NCBI RefSeq assembly: GCF_000953825.1
Contig: NZ_BBUL01000094.1
Coordinates: 1 to 64,000 of the forward strand
Length of the DNA: 64,000 nt
DNA from: Cellvibrio sp. OA-2007
Lineage (GTDB): Bacteria; Pseudomonadota; Gammaproteobacteria; Pseudomonadales; Cellvibrionaceae
Direction: 5' to 3'
In this document: positions 1 through 7,605 of the stretch, in pieces
Layout of the letters: every line of letters starts with the position of its first letter
Numbering within the stretch: position 1 is the first letter of the stretch
The notes under the pieces: generated by a model
What the model saw: only the letters and a program-made list of their open reading frames with translations
Database searches by the model: none
What the model was told of the DNA's origin: nothing
Translations under genes and position numbers: made by a program

Positions 1-979
1 TTTCTAAGGTGTCCGATATTCGCGGTAGGGATCAAAGGAAGTAAGCAATGCTTATCAAATCGTAAACACCATTGCAAAAAGAATTGGAATTTATGCAGGT
101 ATCACAACGAAGGATACACCTCTATTTATATCCGCTGGATATTTGGGACTAACCGCCACAAAGAATATAGATATTGAAAACATAAAAATTAATTCCTCAG
201 GAATGAAATCGCAAGAATGTTATGAGTATTTATACTCCAGTAATTTTATGATTAGCGAAGAAGATCTTAAATTTCTTTATAAAATAGATTCGTTCAAGGC
301 ATGGAGTGAGTCCCCGGAATTTAAAGTTGGTGAAAAATGGCGGTTTACAACCCACCAGCTAAGGCGATCTCTTGCATATTACATTTCACAATCTGCGCTC
401 GTTTCATTACCAACACTAAAAAAACAACTAAAACATTTGAATAGAGAAATGACTGTATATTATTGCCAGTCTAGCCTACCAGAAGACGACTTTTCCGAGG
501 GCGGTCATATTTGTACATTACTTCAAAAAACAAAACCGGATGCCGATACAATAGCCTATCTAGACCAAGTGGCATTATCTGATGACTCACTATATGGATG
601 TCATGGTAAATTTGTTGAAAAAAATATTGCTGCTAATGACATAGAAATTTACTCACAACAAAATAGAAATGATCTTAGAAAACAATTTTTATATGGTGAG
701 ATAAGCTATAAGGAAACTGCTTTAGGGGCATGCACAGCTTTGAGTCCATGCTTAAAAAGAGCGATGCGGGAAATTTCTGGTTGCTTAAGTTGCGAGCGAG
801 CAGTCATAAAACCAAAAAATATTGAAAATACCATAAATTATCAGAAGGAATTTGTTGAAGATTTAAAGGCTCGCGACCCAGATAGTATTGAATATAGATC
901 TGAACTAGCAGAACTAAATGCATTAATTGCATATAAAGTGAAGTTTATTGACAAGGATAAATCACATGACAGCAATTGA
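1..979 (+). pseudogene. Tyrosine recombinase (integrase), C-terminal catalytic part, broken or truncated
   Basis: The reading frame ending at the TGA at 977-979 is open only back to 29, with stops at 5-7 and 26-28, and has no good start (only a TTG at 143). It carries the C-terminal signature of a tyrosine recombinase: HQLRRSLAYY (box II His-x-x-Arg) near 350-385 and KHLNREMTVYYC (second His and the Tyr nucleophile region) near 430-470. Another frame at 3-41 reads SKVSDIRGRDQRK, which resembles the stretch just upstream in such enzymes, so a frameshift near 40 is likely. Several cysteines follow the catalytic box. The N-terminal part lies outside the window. The next gene overlaps its end, as is common for an integrase with its accessory gene. 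Recombinase identity is fairly sure; whether it is functional is not. Confidence 0.6.
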
Positions 980-1364
980 TGAGTACTGGGACGCCCTAGA
1001 CCGATTGATTAATAATGCACCTCTTCGACTTCCAAAAGGAACGCCAATCAATAACGATAGCGTTGCTCTGGAGGCAGGACGCAGTAGAGGCTCTATCAAG
1101 AAATCTCGCAACACATTTTCGGCATTAATTGAAGCTATTAAATCTGCACATGCAGTCAACATTAGAAAAAAACCTAATGCTAAAATTCAACTCGAAAATG
1201 AAAAATCAAAAAAGGAAAGCTATCGAGAGCTTTATCATCAATCGCTTAACCGGGAAATTATGTTGTTAGAGCGCCTGGATCAGCTGGAGAAGCGACTTAA
1301 GCAGATTTCCAATGTAACGCCAATTTTCAAGGGCAAGCAAAATGTGGATTCAAAAAGAAATTAA
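966..1364 (+). CDS. Small coiled-coil protein accompanying the integrase
   Basis: A 132-residue protein starting at ATG 966, which overlaps the end of the recombinase frame by 14 bases and suggests translational coupling. The N-terminal half (about residues 20-50) has a short helical stretch, NNDSVALEAGRSRGSIKK, that resembles a helix-turn-helix. The C-terminal half is charged and predicted helical or coiled-coil, with ENEKSKKESYRELYHQ followed by LLERLDQLEKRL. Small proteins of this layout often lie directly downstream of integrases of transposon or genomic-island type (the TnpC-like pattern), where they help or orient recombination. That role is inferred from position only. The family was not recognised with certainty. 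Confidence 0.55.
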   Translation: MTAIDEYWDALDRLINNAPLRLPKGTPINNDSVALEAGRSRGSIKKSRNTFSALIEAIKSAHAVNIRKKPNAKIQLENEKSKKESYRELYHQSLNREIMLLERLDQLEKRLKQISNVTPIFKGKQNVDSKRN

Positions 1365-1761
1365 ACTAAAACCTCGCGCTCGAGGGTTTCACCTTATTAC
1401 CGATGAAATTCTAAGCCAGCTCCCCGAACTGAAGGAGGTCTCAGTTGGGTTGCTAAACGTTTTTATTAAGCACACATCAGCTTCATTGACCATTAATGAA
1501 AATGCTGACCCAACCGTTCGTCAAGATTTTGAAAGTTATTTCAATAAGTTTGTGCCTGAAGATGAGCCCTATTATCGCCACCTTGACGAAGGGTCAGATG
1601 ATCTGCCAAGCCATATTAAAAGTAGCATTTTGGGCTCAAGTCATTCGATCCCCATAACTAACGGGAGACTCAATATGGGAATTTGGCAAGGGATCTATTT
1701 GTGCGAGCACAGAAATTATGGGGGCGGAAGAACAATTGTACTTACTATAAACGGCGAATAA
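1342..1761 (+). CDS. yjbQ: YjbQ family protein (UPF0047), complete
   Basis: A 139-residue protein of the usual length for the YjbQ/UPF0047 family, a small trimeric cytosolic fold. Some members have weak thiamine-phosphate synthase activity, and the true role is unsettled. Family marks are HTSASLTINENADPTVRQDF in the first half, the central HLDEGSDDLPSHIKSS, and GRLNMGIWQGIYLCEHR near the end. The ATG at 1342 overlaps the preceding gene by 23 bases, so the gene is fused into the integrase transcription unit. A second copy of its last third lies at 1883-2056, and the two copies share a 32-bp perfect repeat. This indicates that the 3' end of yjbQ was used as an integration site. Confidence 0.88.
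   Translation: MWIQKEIKLKPRARGFHLITDEILSQLPELKEVSVGLLNVFIKHTSASLTINENADPTVRQDFESYFNKFVPEDEPYYRHLDEGSDDLPSHIKSSILGSSHSIPITNGRLNMGIWQGIYLCEHRNYGGGRTIVLTINGE
1672..1703 (+). repeat. 32-bp direct repeat, copy 1 (probable attachment site inside yjbQ)
   Basis: These 32 bases are identical to 1961-1992. The match then continues imperfectly on both sides within yjbQ homology. The repeat encodes NMGIWQGIYLC. Perfect identity in the repeat against clear divergence in the flanking yjbQ sequence is what strand exchange by a tyrosine recombinase at a conserved gene segment would leave. The recombinase remnant lies just upstream. Confidence 0.6.
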
Positions 1762-1807
1762 CGACATGTACAAATGCAATATATTTGGCCATATTTTTGA
1801 TTGGGAC

Positions 1808-1862
1808 ATGGACACGCAGGAATACAATGATTCTGCATATATAAAGGCTTCTGCGTGTCCAT
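1808..1862. repeat. 12-bp perfect inverted repeat between the two yjbQ copies
   Basis: Arms ATGGACACGCAG (1808-1819) and CTGCGTGTCCAT (1851-1862) are perfect reverse complements with a 31-base loop. The structure sits between the complete yjbQ and its downstream fragment, inside the DNA bounded by the 32-bp direct repeats. No T-run follows, so it does not look like a terminator. It could be a recombinase accessory or arm site, which is inference. Confidence 0.4.
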
Positions 1863-1882
1863 ATGCCTAGTTAATCACCCGT

Positions 1883-2056
1883 AACAACGATTTACCAGCA
1901 CATTTAAAAGCCAGCATTCTGGGTGCAAGCCTCAACATTCCCGTTAGCGATGGGAGATTAAATATGGGAATTTGGCAAGGGATCTATTTGTGTGAGCACC
2001 GCAATCACGGTGGTAACCGCACGTTAGTAGTGACATTACAAGGCGATGTGTATTAA
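1883..2056 (+). pseudogene. 3' fragment of a second yjbQ
   Basis: The frame reads NNDLPAHLKASILGAS, then SDGRLNMGIWQGIYLCEHRN, and ends QGDVY with a TAA at 2054-2056. It matches the last third of the complete yjbQ just upstream with about two thirds identity, but it has no start codon and a TAG at 1868-1870 lies in frame before it. It is probably the 3' end of the original chromosomal yjbQ, separated from its 5' part by integration of a mobile element. The complete copy upstream would then be the gene restored at the junction. Confidence 0.7.
1961..1992 (+). repeat. 32-bp direct repeat, copy 2 (probable attachment site in the yjbQ fragment)
   Basis: Identical to 1672-1703 with a period of 289 bp. 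It lies in the truncated yjbQ copy, and the bases immediately outside differ between the copies. See copy 1. Confidence 0.6.
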
Positions 2057-2086
2057 TTTTTAACACAATAAAAACCCCGAAAATTT

Positions 2087-2139
2087 GAACTGCACCTTAC
2101 TCAGTTGAACACTCCGTCCAACTGAGTAAGGTGTAGTTC
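2087..2139. repeat. Long hairpin at the left end of the IS
   Basis: Arms 2087-2107 and 2119-2139 are 21 bases long and complementary except for one G-T pair; the inner 14 pairs are perfect, with an 11-base loop. The left arm includes the IS terminal repeat, and the structure ends just before the orfA ATG at 2142. A transcript from outside would form a strong hairpin that sequesters the start region, a known way for insertion sequences to limit transposase made by read-through. Confidence 0.6.
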
Positions 2140-2141
2140 TT

Positions 2142-2365
2142 ATGTCTAAATACTCCAAATATTTTAAGCTGGACGTCATCAACACTTATCTATCCCGACA
2201 AGATAGCCAACAAACCCTGGGCTGAACTTACGCCCAAGGAGTTGCTGCGTCAGATTGAATACTTGCAAGCGGAGAACGCCTATTTAAAAAGTTGGATACC
2301 TTAATCCAGGAAGAAACCTTGGCGCAAACGTCAAAGCAAAGGCCGTCAGAGGATTAAGGCTTCAT
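2142..2365 (+). pseudogene. IS150-type OrfA remnant
   Basis: ATG at 2142 begins MSKYSKYFKLDVINTYLS, the typical start of IS150-group OrfA, but a TGA follows after 27 codons (ALG-type end near 2222). The leucine-zipper part of OrfA survives in another frame as KELLRQIEYLQAENAYLK near 2238-2292. There a base appears lost in the A-run before GTTGG, and the frame then stops. The helix-turn-helix region between the two pieces is missing, which indicates an internal deletion plus frameshifts. Not functional. Confidence 0.65.
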
Positions 2366-3177
2366 TCTCGGCTCGGTGATTTAACCCGCATCGCGCAATT
2401 GCCGCGCAGTGTTTTTTACTACTGGAATAGCCAATCGGCGGTGGTGGACAAATATCACAGCATCAAACAGTTGATCAGGCAGTTTTATGAGCGACACAAG
2501 GGGCGCAATGGATATAGGCGCATCGCAGTGACACTGAGAAAACGGGAAAATCTGATTAATCACAAAACCGTGCAACGACTGATGCACAGTTGGGTTTGAA
2601 ATCGATTGTCCGTCCCAAGCGCTATAAATCTTATCGGGGCGCCGTTGGCAAGATAGCGCCCAATCGACTGGCACGTGAGTTCAGTACCCCTGCGCCGGGC
2701 GAGAAGTGGGTGACTGACATCACCGAATTCAAAGTGAATGGCGAGAAGGTGTATCTGTCACCCGTGCTTGATTTGTATAACAGCGAGGTGATTGCGTATC
2801 AGATCCAGACGCGTGCGACCTACGATCTGGTGGGCACTATGCTGAAGAATGCATTGAAGCGATTCAAACCAACACAGAGACCGCTGCTTCATAGCGATCA
2901 GGGATGGCACTACCAAATGCCGGCGTTCAGGCGAACACTATGTGCGCATGGTTTGGAGCAAAGTATGTCGAGGAAAGGAAACTGTCTTGATAATGCATTG
3001 ATGGAAAACTTTTTTGGTGTGCTGAAAACAGAGTTTTTCCATCGCCAACGATTTGAGTCCGTAACGTGTTTTATAAAAAAGTTGAAAGCCTATTTGCGGT
3101 ATTACAACCACGACCGAATTAAGCTGAAACTAAAAGGACTGAGCCCGGTGCAATACCGAATTCAGTCCTCTCATTAA
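2350..3177 (+). pseudogene. IS150-type OrfB (DDE transposase) with a frameshift
   Basis: The first part runs through IAQLPRSVFYYWN and KGRNGYRRIAVTLR, then hits a TGA at 2597-2599. The second part picks up in another frame with GLKSIVRPKRYKSYRG and continues to the TAA at 3175-3177. The rve integrase core is present, with catalytic Asp in WVTDITEF, Asp in HSDQGWHY and Glu in NALMENFFGVLKTE, followed by the typical end YNHDRIKLKLKGLSPVQYR. One inserted or deleted base near 2585 splits the gene. IS3 elements use programmed shifting between orfA and orfB, not inside orfB, so this is decay. Confidence 0.75.
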
Positions 3178-3231
3178 CCCCGCCGGTTGTGTCCAACTTT
3201 TGGGGTGCAATTCATGTTTACTACGACCAGA

Positions 3232-3438
3232 TTACAGGCCTACAACGTTTTCAGCTTGGGGGCCTTTTTGACCTGGCTTAACGTCGAACTCTACTTTTTG
3301 GCCTTCAGCCAGAGTTTTAAAACCCGCACCGCTGATAGCGCTGTAGTGAACGAATACATCTTGACCCGCTTCACTTGCAATAAAACCAAAACCTTTGGAT
3401 TCGTTGAACCATTTAACGGTACCAGTACTTCTAGCCAT
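3232..3438 (-). CDS. Cold-shock protein, CspA family
   Basis: A 68-residue single cold-shock domain with both RNA-binding motifs: [15 protein letters not shown] (RNP1) and QDVFVHY (RNP2). Proteins of this family bind single-stranded RNA and DNA and act as RNA chaperones in the cytoplasm. The ATG is preceded by GAGG seven bases upstream. A good promoter sits about 170 bases upstream, which gives the long 5' leader that is common for cold-inducible csp genes. The IS right end is only 17 bases beyond the stop codon, so the original 3' terminator may have been lost. Which csp paralogue it is cannot be said. Confidence 0.93.
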   Translation of the reverse strand: MARSTGTVKWFNESKGFGFIASEAGQDVFVHYSAISGAGFKTLAEGQKVEFDVKPGQKGPQAENVVGL

Positions 3439-3635
3439 AATAAACCTCGATGTTCTTTATCAATAAAAAATGAATACCCCAAGGTGGAGCTATGCTGGCG
3501 GATTCAGATGCTACTTATGAAGAACAAAACGTGGTGCTAATAGATGTACTGCTAGAACAACGAGGTGACTTACCATAAATATCGCTGCGAACAGACCAGC
3601 TGATTAAATATATTCCCAGCTTTTCTTGATGTAAA
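3439..3635 (-). promoter_or_regulatory. csp promoter and long 5' leader
   Basis: On the minus strand a -35 TTTACA (3630-3635) and a -10 TATATT (3607-3612) are separated by exactly 17 bases. Transcription would start near 3600, leaving an untranslated leader of about 160 bases before the csp ATG at 3438. Leaders of this size act as temperature-sensing structures in cspA-type mRNAs; that function is inferred here. Confidence 0.6.
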
Positions 3636-3639
3636 GGCT

Positions 3640-3964
3640 TTATTGTGGCGGTTTATTCGCGTTTTCTGGCAATAAGCGATTGAATGTGCGGCAATTTGTC
3701 ACTCCCGCAAATGGCTACAGCCCGATAAGATGGGTTCATTCGATCACCTCAAGCTCCCTCATCTTTCACTTAACCGGGTTGCCGGTTAATCTCCTTCGGG
3801 CTGGTTTGCCAGCCCTTTTTTATCCGCACCACTCCGCTACCATCTGCCAAGTTGCGCAAAATGCGACTATAAGTACCGCCTGTGTACACCATTACCGGTT
3901 CAGTTGCGTTTAGAATGCGCTCGGGCAGACTGACCCCACCAATAACAGGTAAAGGAAGCAATCC
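3640..3964. other. Intergenic region upstream of the aas fusion gene
   Basis: About 325 bases without a convincing gene. Short frames on both strands have no family likeness. The region holds a terminator-like hairpin (3798-3823), a smaller imperfect stem with AACCGG and CCGGTT arms just before it, and the ribosome-binding site AAAGGA (about 3950-3955) for the next gene. A decayed gene cannot be excluded, but nothing was recognised. Confidence 0.4.
3798..3823 (+). terminator. Rho-independent terminator-like hairpin
   Basis: GGGCTGG (3798-3804), loop TTTG, CCAGCCC (3809-3815), then six T. This is a textbook intrinsic terminator for plus-strand transcription, yet no plus-strand gene ends nearby. 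It may stop transcripts coming from the IS or be an attenuator in the leader of the downstream gene. Confidence 0.6.
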
Positions 3965-6900
3965 ATGCAACAGGTTCATAAGGTCATTGGGGCAATCCCC
4001 TTTTTTATCGCGGTATTTCTTAATGCATTTGTCGATCTTGGCCATAAGATCGTGGTGCAAAACACCGTATTTAAACTTTACGATGGCAACGAGCAAATTT
4101 TTCTCACCGCGATAGTCAATGCGATGATGCTACTGCCGTTTATCCTCCTGCTTAGCCCCGCTGGATTTTTATCCGATGTGATGCGCAAAACCCGCGTGAT
4201 GCGCGCCATGGCTTGGTTTGCTCTAGCGCTGACTTTGTTAATTACCACCTTCTATTATCTCGGCTGGTTTTGGGCTGCCTTTGGCATGACACTTTTACTC
4301 GCTGCACAAGCTGCGATTTATTCACCCGCCAAGTTTGGCTACATCAAAGAATTATTCGGCAAAGAGCGCCTTGCACAGGCAAATGGCGCAGTGGGTGCAC
4401 TGTCGATGATCGCGATTCTGGCTGGCATTGCAGTGTTTTCCATTTTCTTTGAAATGTTTTATCCCGCAGGCGCCAGTTCAGAGAAGCAAGCTATTCAAGC
4501 CATTGCCCCACTTGGCTGGTTATTGGTGCTCAGCGCCGTTATCGAAGTGATAATGATTCATCGCCTGCCGGAACAAGCCGCGCCGCAAACTACTGCCCGT
4601 TTTTCCACCAAAGCTTATTTAACCGGAAAATTATTTGCCGAGGATATGGCGCCGGTTATGCGCCGCCGGGTGATTCGTTTATCGGTTGTCGGCCTCGCCA
4701 TTTTTTGGGGTGTTGGCCAAGTGATGCTCGCTGCTTTCCCCGCGTTTATTAAAGAAGAATTACACATGGACAACGCGATGATTGTGCAAGGCATTCTTGC
4801 CTGTAGTGGCATTGGTATCGCGCTGGGTTCAATTATCGCCGGGCGTTTTTCCCGCAATTATATTGAAACCGGGCTGCTGCCCTTAGGCGCATTGGGCTTT
4901 GCATTAGGACTGTTGTGTTTACCGCACTTGCATTCCTACAGCGCGTTTGTGATTGCATTTTTATTTATCGGTTTCAGTGGCGGTGTCTTTACCGTGCCAC
5001 TCAATGCAATGATTCAATTCCACGCGGGCGAACATGAATTAGGCCGCACCCTCGCTGCAAATAACTGGGTACAAAATGTGGTGATGCTGGTTTTTCTCGG
5101 CGTGACCGTTGGATTTTCCTATGTTGGATTTAGCAGTAAAACCCTGCTGGAAATGATTGCCGTTATTACCCTGATTGGTTGTTGCTACACCATTTATGAG
5201 CTGCCACAAAGTCTGGTGCGCTTTGTTTTCTCGCGAATTGTTTCGCAACGCTACCGCGTGCTGGTGCAAGGCATGAAAAATATTCCAGCCAAAGGCGGTG
5301 TATTACTGTTGGGCAACCACGTCAGTTGGATTGACTGGGCGGTATTGCAACTTGCCAGCCCGCGCCCGGTTCGCTTTGTGATGCTGCGGGCGATTTACCA
5401 GCGCTGGTATTTAAAATGGTTTTTCGATTTGTTTGGCTGTATTCCAATCGAGTCCGGTGCGCAGAGCCGCAATGCATTGGATACAGTTGCCGAGAGTTTA
5501 AATAATGGCGAAGTCGTTTGTTTATTTCCTGAAGGCGCTATTAGTCGCACCGGTCACTTGGGTGAATTTCGCCGCGGTTACGAGCGCGCCTGTGAAAAAG
5601 CGAATGACGAGGTGGTGATCGTGCCTTTCTATTTACGCGGTTTGTGGGGCAGTCAATTTTCCCGTTCATCTGCCCATTTGAAAAATAAAAATCGCCCACT
5701 ATTGAAACGCGATTTGATCGTCGCATTTGGCAAATCCTTGCCCAAAGAAACTAAAGCCGATGTGCTCAAACGCCGCGTATTGGATTTATCCATTCACTCT
5801 TGGCAAGAATATGTAGACGGTTTGGATACCATTGGCCGCTGCTGGATTGACGCCGCAAAAAAAATGGGCAACCAACTTGCGATAATCGACACCATGGGCA
5901 CCGAGCTGAGCGCGCACCGCGCATTGGCAGGCGCCAGCGCTATCGCCAGCCGCATTGCAAAATTGCCCGATCAAAATATTGGTGTACTGCTACCAACTAG
6001 CGCAGCGGGTGTACTCACCAACCTCGCCGTTGTACTAACCGGCAAAACTCTGATCAATTTAAATTACACCGCAAGCCAAGGCGCGTTTGCATCGGCACTC
6101 GCGCAGGCAAGTATCAACACCGTATTTACCTCGGCGCGCTTTTTGAAAAAACTGGAAGACAAAGGCATTCCCGCAAACAGTTTATTGCAAGGCGTGAATG
6201 TAATTGCCATGGAAGATTTTGCCGGCAACATTTCTACCACTGAAAAAATTGCACGCCTGCTATTAATTAAAATTCTGCCCGCATTTGCATTAAAAGCACT
6301 TTGGGCACGCAAGCAGAATGCAGATGACATAGCCGTGATTTTATTCTCCAGCGGTAGCGAGGGAATTCCTAAAGGGGTGCAGATCAGCCACAAAAATATT
6401 ATCGCCAATGTTAAACAAATTACCGATGTATTAAATGTGGAAGAAAAAGATGTGGTAATGGCCAACTTGCCGCTATTCCATGCATTTGGTTTAACGGTAA
6501 CCCAGTTTATGCCGCTGCTGGAAGCGGTACCCATGGTGTGCCACGCCGACCCAACCGATGCGTTAGGCAGTGCTAAAGCTATAGCGCAAAACCGCGTAAC
6601 GGTTTTATTCGGCACTTCTACCTTCCTGCGTTTGTATTGCCGCAACCACAAAATTCATCCACTGATGTTAGAGAGCTTAAGGCTTGTTGTTGCTGGCGCA
6701 GAAAAATTGCAAGAGGAAGTACGCACGGCCTTTAATCTGAAATTTAATTTGCCGATTTACGAAGGTTATGGTGCAACTGAAACCACGCCGGTGGCCAGCG
6801 TTAACCTGCCCGATAAAATGGATACCCAGTACTGGCAGGTGCAAGCGGGTAATCGCCCTGGCTCAGTGGGCATGCCCCTGCCCGGCTCCAGCTGCATGAT

Positions 6901-7453
6901 TGTTGACCCTGTGACATTTCAAGAGCTGCCCACCGGTGAAGCGGGCATGATTTTAATTGGCGGTGCGCAAGTGATGGTGGGCTATTTAAATAATCCGGAA
7001 AAAACCGCCAGCGCCATTAAAGAAATACAGGATATGCGCTGGTATGTGACAGGTGATAAAGGTGTTATTGATCAGGATGGTTTCCTATTCATTCAGGATC
7101 GCTATTCGCGTTTTGCCAAAATTGGCGGCGAGATGGTGAGTTTAACGCTGGTAGAAAGCGCCTTGAAAAAAGCGATCAACAACGATGCGATCGATATCAT
7201 TGTAGTGGCCATTGAGGATGCGAAAAAAGGCGAGCGCCTAATCGCCATCGCCAATGCCGACGTGGCAAAAGATGAAATTCGCACCGAGGTGTTAAAACAG
7301 GGCTTAAACGCACTCGCTATTCCCAGCGATTGGATGCTGGTAGAAGCCATGCCGCTGCTTGGCTCGGGTAAAACGGATTTTAGTTTGGCGAAAGCCATGG
7401 CGAAGGAGTGGAGTCAAACAGAGAACGTGTCATCACTCGCTTTGGCTGACTAA
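3965..7453 (+). CDS. aas: Fused lysophospholipid transporter / acyltransferase / acyl-ACP synthetase (LplT-Aas)
   Basis: A 1162-residue inner-membrane protein joining three activities of lysophospholipid repair. Residues 1 to about 415 form a multi-helix major-facilitator (LplT-like) flippase. A PlsC acyltransferase follows, with its NHVSWID motif (NHx4D type) near residue 450 and FPEGAISRTG near 520. From about 640 onward is an AMP-forming acyl-ACP synthetase, with SSGSEGIPKG near 795 and YEGYGATETT near 930. In E. coli LplT and Aas are separate neighbouring genes; the fused form is known in other bacteria. The predicted role is to import lyso-phosphatidylethanolamine and re-acylate it using fatty acid activated on ACP. 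The start has AAAGGA about 10 bases upstream. Single gene unit. Confidence 0.93.
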   Translation: MQQVHKVIGAIPFFIAVFLNAFVDLGHKIVVQNTVFKLYDGNEQIFLTAIVNAMMLLPFILLLSPAGFLSDVMRKTRVMRAMAWFALALTLLITTFYYLGWFWAAFGMTLLLAAQAAIYSPAKFGYIKELFGKERLAQANGAVGALSMIAILAGIAVFSIFFEMFYPAGASSEKQAIQAIAPLGWLLVLSAVIEVIMIHRLPEQAAPQTTARFSTKAYLTGKLFAEDMAPVMRRRVIRLSVVGLAIFWGVGQVMLAAFPAFIKEELHMDNAMIVQGILACSGIGIALGSIIAGRFSRNYIETGLLPLGALGFALGLLCLPHLHSYSAFVIAFLFIGFSGGVFTVPLNAMIQFHAGEHELGRTLAANNWVQNVVMLVFLGVTVGFSYVGFSSKTLLEMIAVITLIGCCYTIYELPQSLVRFVFSRIVSQRYRVLVQGMKNIPAKGGVLLLGNHVSWIDWAVLQLASPRPVRFVMLRAIYQRWYLKWFFDLFGCIPIESGAQSRNALDTVAESLNNGEVVCLFPEGAISRTGHLGEFRRGYERACEKANDEVVIVPFYLRGLWGSQFSRSSAHLKNKNRPLLKRDLIVAFGKSLPKETKADVLKRRVLDLSIHSWQEYVDGLDTIGRCWIDAAKKMGNQLAIIDTMGTELSAHRALAGASAIASRIAKLPDQNIGVLLPTSAAGVLTNLAVVLTGKTLINLNYTASQGAFASALAQASINTVFTSARFLKKLEDKGIPANSLLQGVNVIAMEDFAGNISTTEKIARLLLIKILPAFALKALWARKQNADDIAVILFSSGSEGIPKGVQISHKNIIANVKQITDVLNVEEKDVVMANLPLFHAFGLTVTQFMPLLEAVPMVCHADPTDALGSAKAIAQNRVTVLFGTSTFLRLYCRNHKIHPLMLESLRLVVAGAEKLQEEVRTAFNLKFNLPIYEGYGATETTPVASVNLPDKMDTQYWQVQAGNRPGSVGMPLPGSSCMIVDPVTFQELPTGEAGMILIGGAQVMVGYLNNPEKTASAIKEIQDMRWYVTGDKGVIDQDGFLFIQDRYSRFAKIGGEMVSLTLVESALKKAINNDAIDIIVVAIEDAKKGERLIAIANADVAKDEIRTEVLKQGLNALAIPSDWMLVEAMPLLGSGKTDFSLAKAMAKEWSQTENVSSLALAD

Positions 7454-7458
7454 TCTTT

Positions 7459-7507
7459 CATCAAGGGTGCGCGCACAGCCACTGTGCATACCCTTGATGT
7501 AAATCAA
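7459..7507 (+). promoter_or_regulatory. FNR box in a hairpin upstream of fnr
   Basis: TTGATGTAAATCAA at 7494-7507 matches the FNR consensus TTGATNNNNATCAA perfectly and lies about 100 bases before the fnr ATG, so autoregulation is likely. Its left half is also the right arm of a hairpin made by CATCAAGGGT (7459-7468) and ACCCTTGATG (7490-7499), with an inner GCACAG/CTGTGC stem. The hairpin follows the aas stop by five bases but has no T-run. Confidence 0.75.
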
Positions 7508-7605
7508 CTATTTACCCCTCTCGGCAAAGCTGCAACAATCGCTTTATCTAACTATCCCCCACCCAATCCACTTGAGGGATAACGACCCCTTGAGGTTTCT
7601 GCACT

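Larger units (their letters stand above)
2086..3214 (+). mobile_element. IS3-family (IS150-like) insertion sequence, inactive
   Basis: An element of about 1.13 kb with a degenerate orfA and a DDE orfB on the plus strand. The ends are imperfect inverted repeats: left TGAACTGCACC at 2086, and right GGTGCAATTCA ending at 3214, whose complement is TGAATTGCACC, with an AGTTGxACAC block further in. Both ends have the TG...CA form usual for IS3 elements. No clear 3-4 bp target duplication is visible. Coding lesions in both orfs mean it cannot move by itself. The right end lies only 17 bases from the stop codon of the cold-shock gene. Confidence 0.75.

Noticed and set aside
3492-3578. 28-codon plus-strand frame with a good AAGGTGGA ribosome site
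   Set aside because: It lies antisense within the csp leader, has no family likeness and is very short; the ribosome site may be chance.
3770-4096. 108-codon minus-strand frame before aas
   Set aside because: It overlaps the aas N terminus and a terminator hairpin and shows no domain.
6064-6651. 195-codon minus-strand frame inside aas
   Set aside because: It runs opposite to a well-supported acyl-ACP synthetase domain and has no likeness to a protein family; it reflects codon bias of aas.
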